A DNA stretch of 64,000 bases from assembly GCF_001431425.1 (NCBI RefSeq), contig NZ_LDJG01000002.1, positions 62,001 through 126,000 on the forward strand, given 5' to 3'. Position 1 is the stretch's first letter. Each line of letters opens with the position of its first letter. This DNA comes from Stenotrophomonas nitritireducens (GTDB lineage Bacteria > Pseudomonadota > Gammaproteobacteria > Xanthomonadales > Xanthomonadaceae). Positions 12,698 to 22,035 of this stretch are shown here, piece by piece. The notes below the pieces were generated by a model, which saw nothing but the letters and a program-made list of their open reading frames with translations, was not told the origin of the DNA and ran no database searches. The position numbers and the translations under genes were made by a program.

Positions 12698-15466
12698 ATG
12701 AGCAGATTAGTCCTGATCGACGGGTCCAGTTACCTGTACCGCGCGTTCCACGCGTTGCCGCCGCTGTCCAACGCCGCCGGCGAGCCCACCGGCGCGCTGT
12801 TCGGCGTGGTCAACATGCTGCGCGCCACGCTGAAGGAGAAGCCCGACTACGTGGCCTTCGTGGTCGACGCGCCGGGCAAGACCTTCCGCGACGACCTGTA
12901 CGCCGAGTACAAGGCCAACCGCCCGCCGATGCCCGACGACCTGCGCGCGCAGGTGCAGCCGATGTGCGACATCGTGCACGCGCTGGGCATCGACATCCTG
13001 CGCGTGCCGGGGGTGGAGGCCGACGACGTGATCGGCACGCTGGCACTGGCCGCGGCCGCCGACGGGCTGGAGGTGACGATCTCCACCGGCGACAAGGATT
13101 TCGCCCAGCTGGTGCGTCCGGGCGTGGAGCTGGTCAACACCATGACCGGCAGCCGTACCGATTCCGACGCGGCGGTGATGGACAAGTTCGGCGTGCGCGC
13201 CGACCAGATCGTCGATTACCTGGCGCTGATGGGCGACACCGTGGACAACGTGCCGGGCGTGGAGAAGTGCGGCCCCAAGACCGCGGCCAAGTGGCTGGCC
13301 GAATACGGCACGCTGGACGGCGTGATCGCCGCCGCGCCGGCGATGAAGGGCAAGATCGGCGAGAACCTGCGCGCCGCGCTGCCGCGGCTGCCGCTCAACC
13401 GCGACCTGGTCACCATCCGCACCGATGTGGAACTGGAGCAGGGCCCGCGCGACCTGCGCCTGCGCGACCAGCACGTGGACAGCCTGCGCGAACTGTACGG
13501 CCGTTATGGTTTCACCCAGGCGCTGCGTGAGCTGGGCGGCGTGGCGGCGCCCGCCGCGGCCGACGAGGCCAAGGTCAGCCTGCGCGGTACCGCCGCCGGT
13601 TTCGCCCGCTCCAGCGAGGGGGTGCCGGCCGTTGAGACGGATCCGGCGATGGCGGACAAAGGCCAGTACGAGACGGTGTTCACCGATGAACAGCTGCAGG
13701 CCTGGATCGAACGGCTGCAGGCCGCTACCGAGTTCGCCTTCGATACCGAGACCGATGCGCTGGACGCGATGCGCGCGCGGCTGGTCGGCGTGAGCCTTGC
13801 GGTCGAGCCGGGCAGGGGCGCTTACATCCCGGTCGGCCACGATTACCCCGGCGCGCCGGTGCAGTTGCCGACGGCACAGGTGTTGGACGCGCTGCGCCCA
13901 CTGCTGGAAGACGCCGGCAAGCGCAAGCTCGGCCAGCATGGCAAGTACGACATCCACGTGCTGCGGCGCCATGGCGTGGAGGTGCGCGGCTACGCCGACG
14001 ACACCATGCTGGAGAGCTTCGTGCTCAACTCCACCGCCACCCGCCATGACATGGATTCGCTGGCGCACCGCTATCTCGGCTACACCACCACCAAGTTCGA
14101 GGAAGTCGCCGGCAAGGGCGCCAAGCAGATTTCGTTCTCGCAGGTGGGTATCGACGAGGCCGGCCACTATGCCGCCGAGGACGCCGACATCACCCTGCGC
14201 CTGCATCGCGTGCTGGCGCCGCAGCTGGCGGCCGAACCGGCGCTGGAAAAGGTGTATCGGCAGATCGAGATGCCGCTGGTGCCGGTGCTGGCGCGGATCG
14301 AGGCCAACGGCGTGTGCATCGACAGCGCCGAACTGCGACGGCAGAGCGCGGACCTGTCCTCGCGCATGCTCGCCGCGCAGCGCAAGGCCACCGAACTGGC
14401 CGGGCGCAGCTTCAATCTGGATTCGCCCAAGCAGCTGCAGGCGGTGCTGTTCGACGAACTGGGCCTGCCGGCGCTGGTGAAGACCCCCAAGGGCCAGCCC
14501 AGCACCAACGAGGAAGCGCTGGAAGCCATCGCCGAGCAGCACGAACTGCCGCGCGTGATCCTGGAGTACCGCGGCCTGGCCAAGCTGCGCAGCACCTATA
14601 CCGACAAGCTGCCGGAGATGGTCAATCCCGATACCGGCCGCGTGCACACCAGCTACCACCAGGCCGGTGCCGCCACCGGGCGCCTGTCCTCGTCCGATCC
14701 GAACCTGCAGAACATCCCGATCCGCACCGACGACGGCCGCCGCATCCGCAAGGCCTTCATCGCACCGCCGGGGCGCCGGCTGATGGCCTGCGACTACTCG
14801 CAGATCGAGCTGCGCATCATGGCCCACCTGTCCGAGGACCCGGGCCTGATCCGCGCCTTCGAACAGGGCGTGGACGTACACCGCGCCACCGCCGCCGAGG
14901 TGTTCGGCCGCACGCTGGAAGAGGTCACCGCGAACGAGCGCCGCGCCGCCAAGGCGATCAACTTCGGCCTGATGTACGGCATGAGCGCCTTCGGCCTGGC
15001 CAAGAACCTGGGCATCGACCGCGGCCAGGCGCAGGACTACGTGGCGCTGTACTTCAGCCGCTACCCGGCGGTGCGCGATTTCATGGAGCGCATGCGCGTG
15101 CAGGCGCGCGAACAGGGCTACGTGGAGACCCTGTTCGGCCGTCGCCTGTACCTGAACGACATCCACGCCCGCAACCAGGGCCTGCGCGCAGGCGCCGAAC
15201 GTGCGGCGATCAACGCGCCGATGCAGGGCACCGCCGCCGACATCATCAAGCGCGCGATGGTCAGCGTGGACGACTGGCTTGCCGGCCATCGCGGGCAGGC
15301 GCAGATGATCCTGCAGGTGCACGACGAACTGGTGTTCGAGGCCGATGCGGACTTCATCGACACGCTGCGCCGGGAAGTGGAGTCGCGCATGACCGCCGCG
15401 GCGGAACTGCGGGTGCCGCTGGTGGTGGATACGGGGGTGGGTGACAACTGGGACGAGGCGCACTGA
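12698..15466 (+). CDS. polA: DNA polymerase I
   Basis: A 922-residue three-domain enzyme for Okazaki-fragment processing and repair synthesis (928 in E. coli). The N-terminal 5' nuclease domain has LIDGSSYLYRAFHALP, GVEADDVIGTLA and STGDKDFAQLV. The proofreading domain keeps its catalytic pair at FDTETD (Asp349, Glu351). The polymerase domain has motif A DYSQIELR (Asp699), the O-helix RRAAKAINFGLMYG and motif C QVHDELVF (His875, Asp876). All active-site residues look intact. It is followed by a long gap that contains an sX13-like RNA. Confidence 0.98.
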   Translation: MSRLVLIDGSSYLYRAFHALPPLSNAAGEPTGALFGVVNMLRATLKEKPDYVAFVVDAPGKTFRDDLYAEYKANRPPMPDDLRAQVQPMCDIVHALGIDILRVPGVEADDVIGTLALAAAADGLEVTISTGDKDFAQLVRPGVELVNTMTGSRTDSDAAVMDKFGVRADQIVDYLALMGDTVDNVPGVEKCGPKTAAKWLAEYGTLDGVIAAAPAMKGKIGENLRAALPRLPLNRDLVTIRTDVELEQGPRDLRLRDQHVDSLRELYGRYGFTQALRELGGVAAPAAADEAKVSLRGTAAGFARSSEGVPAVETDPAMADKGQYETVFTDEQLQAWIERLQAATEFAFDTETDALDAMRARLVGVSLAVEPGRGAYIPVGHDYPGAPVQLPTAQVLDALRPLLEDAGKRKLGQHGKYDIHVLRRHGVEVRGYADDTMLESFVLNSTATRHDMDSLAHRYLGYTTTKFEEVAGKGAKQISFSQVGIDEAGHYAAEDADITLRLHRVLAPQLAAEPALEKVYRQIEMPLVPVLARIEANGVCIDSAELRRQSADLSSRMLAAQRKATELAGRSFNLDSPKQLQAVLFDELGLPALVKTPKGQPSTNEEALEAIAEQHELPRVILEYRGLAKLRSTYTDKLPEMVNPDTGRVHTSYHQAGAATGRLSSSDPNLQNIPIRTDDGRRIRKAFIAPPGRRLMACDYSQIELRIMAHLSEDPGLIRAFEQGVDVHRATAAEVFGRTLEEVTANERRAAKAINFGLMYGMSAFGLAKNLGIDRGQAQDYVALYFSRYPAVRDFMERMRVQAREQGYVETLFGRRLYLNDIHARNQGLRAGAERAAINAPMQGTAADIIKRAMVSVDDWLAGHRGQAQMILQVHDELVFEADADFIDTLRREVESRMTAAAELRVPLVVDTGVGDNWDEAH

Positions 15467-15840
15467 CGGCAATTCACCTCGATGGCGCGTGGCGGCGCGG
15501 CGGACATGGCCGTGGCCGAACGGCATGCGTGGCGCAGGACCAGGTACACTCCATTTCGCCCGCGCATGCTCCGTCCAGGAGTAATTCCCGGAGGATCATG
15601 CGCTCCTTGGTGCCGGGGTATTCGCATAGCGAATGAGGCCCAGTGAATTTCACGATGCATGCCATTCGTCTGCATCGAACCACGCGGATTTCCAATTATT
15701 TAACGCTTGTGGCGCCATTGCTGGAACGTTGCGTAATGCATTGCGTGGCCAATCATGCGTGCCTTCTTTTCCGGATGAATCCCTCCTTAATCATCCCGAA
15801 ATAAATGGCTGTTCTTCACGAACCATCAATGTCCGTGGTG
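15467..15840. other. Intergenic stretch between polA and the sRNA, no gene seen
   Basis: From about 15630 to 15830 this is clearly less GC-rich than the flanking genes. It contains a short palindrome around TTCGCATAGCGAA (15614-15626) but no convincing reading frame. It probably carries upstream regulatory sequence of the RNA gene that follows. Confidence 0.5.
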
Positions 15841-15854
15841 GTCATATAGCCCGT

Positions 15855-15980
15855 GACAGGTGCAACGCCTGTCGCGGATCTCTCCCATCCCCTGGAGCAG
15901 ATCTCGGAGCGGGGATTCCTCCCCAAATCGCCGCTCCTCCAGCCCCGTCGACCCCCCCCTGGTCGGCGGGGCTTTTTTTT
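15855..15980 (+). ncRNA. sX13-like small RNA with C-rich hairpin loops
   Basis: A predicted RNA of about 120-126 nt starts just after a TATAGC -10 (15845-15850) and ends in a 12-bp terminator stem with eight T residues. Four hairpins fold in order: GACAGG/CCTGTC (15855-15873); GATCT/AGATC with inner CTCC/GGAG and loop CATCCCCT (15877-15903); GGAGCGG/CCGCTCC with inner GATT/AATC and loop CCTCCCCA (15906-15937); and the terminator, GCCCCGTCGACC pairing with 15961-15972, loop CCCCCCT. Three loops therefore expose C-runs. Xanthomonas sX13 is known as an abundant RNA of about 115 nt with three C-rich-loop hairpins, and I recall it lying downstream of polA. The match is by structure and location, not by alignment. 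Confidence 0.65.
15942..15980 (+). terminator. Terminator hairpin of the sX13-like RNA
   Basis: A 12-bp stem with one G-U pair and a seven-base C-rich loop, followed by eight T (15973-15980). Confidence 0.9.
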
Positions 15981-16149
15981 GCGTTGTCCGTTCCGGCCTG
16001 CCGGCCAGCGCAGGCAATACGCTCGGGCGGATCGTGCAAGGCTTCACCCCCTGCCCGCAGATCCGCGCACGTGCCGAGGTGGCGGTTGTCGCGCGCCGGC
16101 GGCGGTCTAGGCATCATGGCGGGACAGACAGGAACGGGAATGCAGGCCG

Positions 16150-16632
16150 ATGTCGGACATGTTCACGCTGGCGATGCCGTGGTGGGAGTTCATCCTGCGC
16201 GCGGTGGTGGTCTACGTCGTGGTGCTGGGGATGGTGCGGCTGACCGGCAAGCGCGCTCTGGGCCAGATCACGCCGTTCGACGTGCTGCTGATCGTGCTGC
16301 TGGGCAACGCGGTGCAGAACGCACTGCTGGGACAGGACACCTCGCTCGCCGGCGGCCTGCTGCTGGCGGCGACCCTGATCGCGATCAACTACGCGGTGGG
16401 CTGGCTCACCACGCGCAACCTGCGCATGGAGCGACTGATCGAGGGCGAACCCGTGCTGATCGCGCGCGATGGCCGCCTGCTGGATTCGGTGCTGCGCCGC
16501 GAGCTGATCACGTACGCCGATTTCGACGCCGCGATGCGCCAGCAGGGATGCCGCGGCATCGAGGAGGTCGAGCTGGCGCTGCTCGAGATAAACGGCCACA
16601 TCACCATCGTGCCGCGCAGGCAGGACGCATAG
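16150..16632 (+). CDS. YetF/DUF421 family membrane protein
   Basis: A 160-residue inner-membrane protein. Three N-terminal transmembrane segments (from WWEFILRAVVVYVVVLG, DVLLIVLLGN and LAATLIAINYAVG) include the family signature VRLTGKRALGQITPFDVLL. A small soluble DUF421 domain with ARDGRLL and GIEEVELALLEINGHITIVP follows. The family (YetF, YrbG, YdfR) affects envelope stress and sporulation in Bacillus, but its biochemical role is unknown. It stands alone downstream of the sRNA and convergent with hemF. Confidence 0.85.
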   Translation: MSDMFTLAMPWWEFILRAVVVYVVVLGMVRLTGKRALGQITPFDVLLIVLLGNAVQNALLGQDTSLAGGLLLAATLIAINYAVGWLTTRNLRMERLIEGEPVLIARDGRLLDSVLRRELITYADFDAAMRQQGCRGIEEVELALLEINGHITIVPRRQDA

Positions 16633-16776
16633 GGTCGGACCGCCGCAGGAACCTGTGGCGGATGACCCGGCGCCATCGCCCATGACCTTCCGCACGCGGA
16701 TGGGGCGGAAGACGGTCGCCAGCGCAGCGTATTCGCGTGGCGGGGCGATGGCGCTACCGCGCCGGATGACGCGCGG

Positions 16777-18322
<1,546 letters not shown>

Positions 18323-18419
18323 TGTGGGCGACGGTCGGGCGCACTATCGCCGGATTCGCGGCTTTTTTACAGGCAGCGGGAACGGCTCCGGCCCTCCCGG
18401 CAGCGCCAGGGGGGGCGGG

Positions 18420-18824
18420 CTACAGCGGTTGCCGCGCTGCCATCGGCAGTACGTGGCGTTCGCTCAGCGGTGCCAGCTTCACGCCGTGCGGTGGCCGCAG
18501 CGGAATCCAGGCCAGTTCGGCGATTTCGGCCTGCGCGCGCGGCGTGCCGTCCACCCGCACCAGGAACGATTCGCCCTGCACGCGCCGGCCTGGCTCGTTG
18601 ACCGCCTCGTCCTCGAAAGTGCCGAGGGCGAGCGCGCCCTCGGGGCGCAGCGCCACGCCCAGTTCCTCGCGCAGTTCGCGGGCCAGGGTGCGCAGCGCAT
18701 CCTCGCCCGGTTCGCGCTTGCCGCCGGGCTGGATGAAGGTGCCCGAGCCGTGCTTGCGCACCACCAGCACGCGGCCGGCGTCGTCGAGGATCACCGCGGT
18801 GACGATGCGGATGGGGGAGGTCAT
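18420..18824 (-). CDS. Nudix hydrolase
   Basis: A 134-residue single-domain protein of the MutT/Nudix family. The Nudix box is complete: Gly35, Glu41, Arg49-Glu50, Glu53-Glu54, Gly56-Val57, in the pattern GX5EX7REUXEEXGU, and binds the metal for cleaving a nucleoside-diphosphate-linked substrate. A QPGGKREPGE segment just before it is typical of the (d)NTP/ADP-ribose-type subfamily, but the substrate is not defined. The start at 18824 was preferred to an upstream in-frame codon because it begins right before the first strand (MTSPIRIVTAVI). Confidence 0.85.
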   Translation of the reverse strand: MTSPIRIVTAVILDDAGRVLVVRKHGSGTFIQPGGKREPGEDALRTLARELREELGVALRPEGALALGTFEDEAVNEPGRRVQGESFLVRVDGTPRAQAEIAELAWIPLRPPHGVKLAPLSERHVLPMAARQPL

Positions 18825-18887
18825 GGAACAGAACCGGGAAGAGTTGGAGGCGCGACCGGGCACAGGATGCACGGTGTTTCCCGGCGG

Positions 18888-19484
18888 TCAATCGTCGTTG
18901 ATCAACTGGCGCATGATTTCCATCCAGCGCGCCTGCTGCTGTTGGCTCGGCATGTCGATGCGCCACTCGGGCATGTCGATGTCGCGCATCTGCACGAACA
19001 GGCCGCTGGCCTGTTGATTCTCGCGACGGATGCGGCTGTTTGCCGAAGCGGCGGCGACGCTGCTTGCCAGGTTGGTACTCGTGTTGATGATGCCCCCTCC
19101 CGACTGGGAGTTGACCCTCCAGGAGCGGACATCGGCAAACGTGTATTGCTTGATGAAAGGCCCATTTTTCAGGCGGATGACACGTTCGTCCGGAACCAGC
19201 GCGATGCCCGTATGGCCCTCCATGTGGGAGTACTTTGCGCCTTGGGTGAACGCGTTGACGACCTCGGCGGGGAGGACGTGTTTACTGGAGCCGGCCAGCA
19301 CGATGATGACGGCGATGATCCAGCCGATGAAGCCGATGATGGGGATCAACCCGCAGACGGTACCGATGGCGCCCCATGCCAGCCAGGACCTGCCTTTCAG
19401 TTTTGCAATGAGGGCGAGCAGTCCACCTCCGAACAGGGCGAACACGATGGAGGGCAGGAAGATATAGGCAAGATCCATGTTCAT
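18888..19484 (-). CDS. Membrane-anchored hypothetical protein, last gene of the envelope operon
   Basis: A 198-residue protein with two N-terminal TM segments (YIFLPSIVFALFGGGLLALI and a Gly/Ile-rich second one, about residues 35-65). A cytoplasmic-looking domain with HTGIALVPDERVIRL and TFADVRSWRVNS follows; it resembles bacterial PH-like/DUF4755-type domains, without certainty. The C-terminus is Gln-rich. Its ATG overlaps the stop of the upstream ORF in an ATGA, indicating translational coupling. It is the 3'-most of five minus-strand genes starting at 21868. Confidence 0.65.
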   Translation of the reverse strand: MNMDLAYIFLPSIVFALFGGGLLALIAKLKGRSWLAWGAIGTVCGLIPIIGFIGWIIAVIIVLAGSSKHVLPAEVVNAFTQGAKYSHMEGHTGIALVPDERVIRLKNGPFIKQYTFADVRSWRVNSQSGGGIINTSTNLASSVAAASANSRIRRENQQASGLFVQMRDIDMPEWRIDMPSQQQQARWMEIMRQLINDD

Positions 19485-19786
19485 TTTTTTGGCCGGTGTG
19501 TGCCAAGGCTGCCGCCATGGCGGCAGCCTTCAGGGCGTGGGTTTGAAGATTTTTTTCGGCCTTCGAGCAGGCCGGCTACCAAATGATCGAGCGCTTTGCC
19601 GCCGACCTCGCTGGGCAGGTTTTGCCCAGGCTGGCCGGCGCCAGGACCGGCTGCCGACGGCGAGACGTTGATGAAGGCCACCGGGTGGGTGTTGATCTTG
19701 CGAACGCGCCCCTGGCCTTCATCCTGGTATTGGCCGAACGAGGCATTCACGTCGAGAACCGTGCCTGGCGTCTGGCCACGGCGCAT
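19481..19786 (-). CDS. Small ORF coupled to the downstream gene, possibly a remnant
   Basis: A frame of up to 101 codons with high GC at third positions over roughly its first 75 codons (DVNASFGQYQDEGQGRVRKI, LPSEVGGKALDHLVAGLLEG). It ends in a TGA that overlaps the next gene's ATG. No family is recognised and there is no hydrophobic segment. Its 5' part has no ribosome-binding site and the frame stays open into the preceding lipoprotein gene, so it may be the C-terminal remnant of a longer gene. The last 25 codons cross a perfect 26-bp palindrome and look non-coding. Confidence 0.4.
   Translation of the reverse strand: MRRGQTPGTVLDVNASFGQYQDEGQGRVRKINTHPVAFINVSPSAAGPGAGQPGQNLPSEVGGKALDHLVAGLLEGRKKSSNPRPEGCRHGGSLGTHRPKK
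19505..19530. repeat. Perfect 26-bp palindrome inside the envelope operon
   Basis: The half-site AAGGCTGCCGCCA (19505-19517) is followed by its exact reverse complement, with no loop. It could act as an operator, an mRNA hairpin or an attenuator between the operon's last two ORFs. Confidence 0.7.
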
Positions 19787-19819
19787 GCTGCGGAAGGCAG
19801 AGAATGCCGTGGGGTATCG

Positions 19820-20644
19820 TCAGAACCCCTGCATGATGCAATCGGCGGGGTTGCCTCGACATTCTTTCCCCGCGGCAGGGGCGTTCGTCGGAATGCTGGT
19901 GTCGGGTCCGTATTCGACCAGCACGCGTCCGGAGCGGTCGGTGATCTGCACGCGGGTGACGACGGCATTTACCTTTTGCGCGTTCAAGTCCGCCGACTGT
20001 GCGAAGAAGAAGACCTTCAGGCGTGGCTTCCGGTCCCACCGGGTGCGCATGGCTTCCAGCTCGCGGGCGATGGCTTCGTCGGCAACCGGGGCAAAGGCCA
20101 TCTGGTCGCGGTTGGCCCACGTATAGGTGTACTGCGGGGAGTCGCTGAAATAACGGGTGATGCCGCCTTCGAACTCCTTGACTACAAAGCCCTTGCGCTG
20201 GAAGTCGTAGCTTTCCAGTTGCGTATCTTCCAGTTCAACCCACGCATAGGGATGCGCTGCGGCCTGGGCGATACCCTGCTCGATCTGCGGCTTGATCGCC
20301 TGCAGCAGGTCGTTCTTGCGGAAGGCGTCGCTGCTTTGGCGGTATTCGCGGGAGTACACCTCGGCCATCTTCTCGAAGTCCGGCGGCAGCTTCGAGGCGG
20401 CGGCATACAGGAACATCACCTGCTGCCCGCTGGTCAATTCGGGGTAGCTGGACAAGGGCCTGTCGGCGTCGGGCTTGGGCAGTGCGTCCTGCTTTGCGGC
20501 TTCTACGCCCTTTTCCTTTGCGGCTTCAAGCAGGCTGCCGGCGGGCGGAGCATCGTTGTTGCTGTCGTCGTTCTTCTTGCCGCCACAGGCGGCCAGCAGC
20601 AGTGCGGCTGCCAGTGCGGTGAGGTGCAGGGTGGTTTTGGTCAT
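19820..20644 (-). CDS. DUF4852-type lipoprotein
   Basis: A 274-residue lipoprotein with signal MTKTTLHLTALAAALLLAAC (lipobox Cys20), followed by GGKKNDDSNND and a low-complexity linker. The folded part (about residues 60-274) is rich in charged helix and strand, with FLYAAASKLPPDF, SREYRQSSDAF, a SPQYTYTWANRD segment and a late cysteine pair (KECRGNPADC). I place it in the DUF4852 family by overall appearance; its function is unknown. It is the third gene of the operon divergent from the wHTH-kinase gene, 37 bases after the preceding gene. Confidence 0.7.
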   Translation of the reverse strand: MTKTTLHLTALAAALLLAACGGKKNDDSNNDAPPAGSLLEAAKEKGVEAAKQDALPKPDADRPLSSYPELTSGQQVMFLYAAASKLPPDFEKMAEVYSREYRQSSDAFRKNDLLQAIKPQIEQGIAQAAAHPYAWVELEDTQLESYDFQRKGFVVKEFEGGITRYFSDSPQYTYTWANRDQMAFAPVADEAIARELEAMRTRWDRKPRLKVFFFAQSADLNAQKVNAVVTRVQITDRSGRVLVEYGPDTSIPTNAPAAGKECRGNPADCIMQGF

Positions 20645-20681
20645 CGCTTGTCTCCGGTGTTCTGGCTGGAGGTGAAAGGGA

Positions 20682-21071
20682 TCAGAAAAGCGGCTCGTTC
20701 CAGCTGCTGACGTGGCCGTTCAGGAGATTGACCTGTCCGATCTGCAGGCCATTGGCGTAAGCCATGATGGTCAGCGTCTGGCTGGCGGCCTGGTTGTTGC
20801 GGTTGCCGGTAGTTGGCTTGCCCAGCAGGTCGCGTACTTCCTGCTCGGTCATGCCTTTGCGCAGGCGCTTCCATTTCTCGGGGTCCTGCCATGCCTCGGC
20901 GGCGCCTTGCGTGCCGTTGGATGACGGGCCTTCAAGTGCCGCCACCCGCGCTTCGAGGGTGGCGAGGCGTTGCAGCACCGCGCTGTTGTCCTGCTGTGCG
21001 GCGGCGTTGAAGGCAGTGGCCGACAGCAGCGTGGCGGCGACCGCCATGCGGGCGATGGGAATGTGCTTCAT
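20682..21071 (-). CDS. Exported SmpA/OmlA-like small protein
   Basis: A 129-residue protein with a Sec signal (MKHIPIARMAVAATLLSATAFNAAAQ), a short predicted coiled coil (NSAVLQRLATLEARVAALEG) and a C-terminal domain with WKRLRKGMTEQEVRDLLGKP. The GMTxxEVxxLLGxP pattern is that of SmpA/OmlA/BamE-type folds, small periplasmic domains that bind outer-membrane proteins. The start at 21071 begins the signal peptide; the longer open frame is a shadow of the preceding gene. It is the second gene of the operon, 5 bases after the CSD membrane protein. Confidence 0.75.
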   Translation of the reverse strand: MKHIPIARMAVAATLLSATAFNAAAQQDNSAVLQRLATLEARVAALEGPSSNGTQGAAEAWQDPEKWKRLRKGMTEQEVRDLLGKPTTGNRNNQAASQTLTIMAYANGLQIGQVNLLNGHVSSWNEPLF

Positions 21072-21076
21072 GGTTT

Positions 21077-21868
21077 TTATTCCTGGGGAGTGGCGGTATC
21101 GGTGGGCGGGAGCACGGTGCGCTTGAGGCCGAAGGCCGCCAGCGCCAGGGCGGTAAGCAGGCATAGCCACAGGCCGACGCCGGTGCCCAGCGTGTCCAGC
21201 AATCGTCCGGCGATGGCGTTGCCCATCCGTGCATCGAACTGGCTGGCCTGCTGGGTGACCTTCCTGATCGCCCAGGCCACGTCCCAGAACGGCTTGAGGG
21301 TGGCCAGCAGCGGCAGCAGCAGCGCCAGCCAAGCAATGCGGCTGCGCCAGAACAACGGCAGCGCGCAGGCGAGGATGGCCAGCCACGGCAGGAAGCTGCC
21401 GCCTACCGAAGTGCCGAGCTGCTGGGACAGGTCCGACAGGCCGACGAGGCTGAAAGAGCGGCCCTCGCCGCCAAAGGGGTGCCTGATTTTCAGGTAGGGC
21501 AGGAGCAGGGCCGATACCGCGAACACTGCGTACAGGCCCAGCACGGGCTTGCCCAGTCGCGTGATCCCGCCTTGCAGGCCCTCGGCCGCACCGGGGGAGT
21601 TGGCCTTGAGCGTGCCAAGCGCGGCACCGCCCACGCCTCCCAGCCTGCCGGCCAGCTCGCTGGCCTTCTCTCTCAGCAGGACTTCGTCGCCGACCTTTGC
21701 CAATGACTGCAGGGTGCCGTCTTCGCCGAACTGCAGTTCGACCGTCTGGTTGACGGCCGGAGCGCTGTCGCTGCGCCACTGGCCGATCTGGAAGGCGAAT
21801 TGCTGGCCGGTGGCGGCAACCAGTCCTTTGCCATCGCTGGCGTTGTAGTGAATGATCTTTCCCCGCAT
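21077..21868 (-). CDS. Cold-shock-domain protein fused to a multi-pass membrane domain
   Basis: A 263-residue fusion. Residues 1-60 resemble a cold-shock domain: MRGKIIHYNASDGKG, LVAATGQQFAFQIGQW, NQTVELQF, with the usual order of GxI, GxG, FxF and a late VxF. After a Gly/Ala linker come about four TM helices (LGLYAVFAVSALLLPYL, FLPWLAILACALPLFW, IAWLALLLPLLATL, LWLCLLTALALAAFG). CSD-membrane fusions are known as uncharacterised proteins; a role in envelope or RNA stress response is an inference. The start at 21868 has GAGGGA upstream and begins the CSD. It is the first gene of the operon. Confidence 0.75.
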   Translation of the reverse strand: MRGKIIHYNASDGKGLVAATGQQFAFQIGQWRSDSAPAVNQTVELQFGEDGTLQSLAKVGDEVLLREKASELAGRLGGVGGAALGTLKANSPGAAEGLQGGITRLGKPVLGLYAVFAVSALLLPYLKIRHPFGGEGRSFSLVGLSDLSQQLGTSVGGSFLPWLAILACALPLFWRSRIAWLALLLPLLATLKPFWDVAWAIRKVTQQASQFDARMGNAIAGRLLDTLGTGVGLWLCLLTALALAAFGLKRTVLPPTDTATPQE

Positions 21869-21952
21869 GTGGATCCCTCGCTGTGCGTTGCCCCGGACGA
21901 CGGTTGCCGGTGTCGCACTGTTGGCGAAGGCGGGTGGAATCGTCCCCACGCG

Positions 21953-21974
21953 CTTCAAACGAAGTTCAAACGTT
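21953..21974. promoter_or_regulatory. Candidate operator: two TTCAAACG half-sites with an 11-bp period
   Basis: TTCAAACG occurs at 21954-21961 and again at 21965-21972, in direct orientation and exactly 11 bases apart, in the only AT-rich part of the gap between the divergent operon and the wHTH-kinase gene. OmpR/PhoB-type wHTH proteins, the class fused to this kinase, bind direct repeats with about an 11-bp period. Confidence 0.55.
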
Positions 21975-22035
21975 TTTCATGTTGCTGATCTGAAAGGATT
22001 TTCAGGATCGGCAGTGGGGCAGCAGGGGGAAGGGA

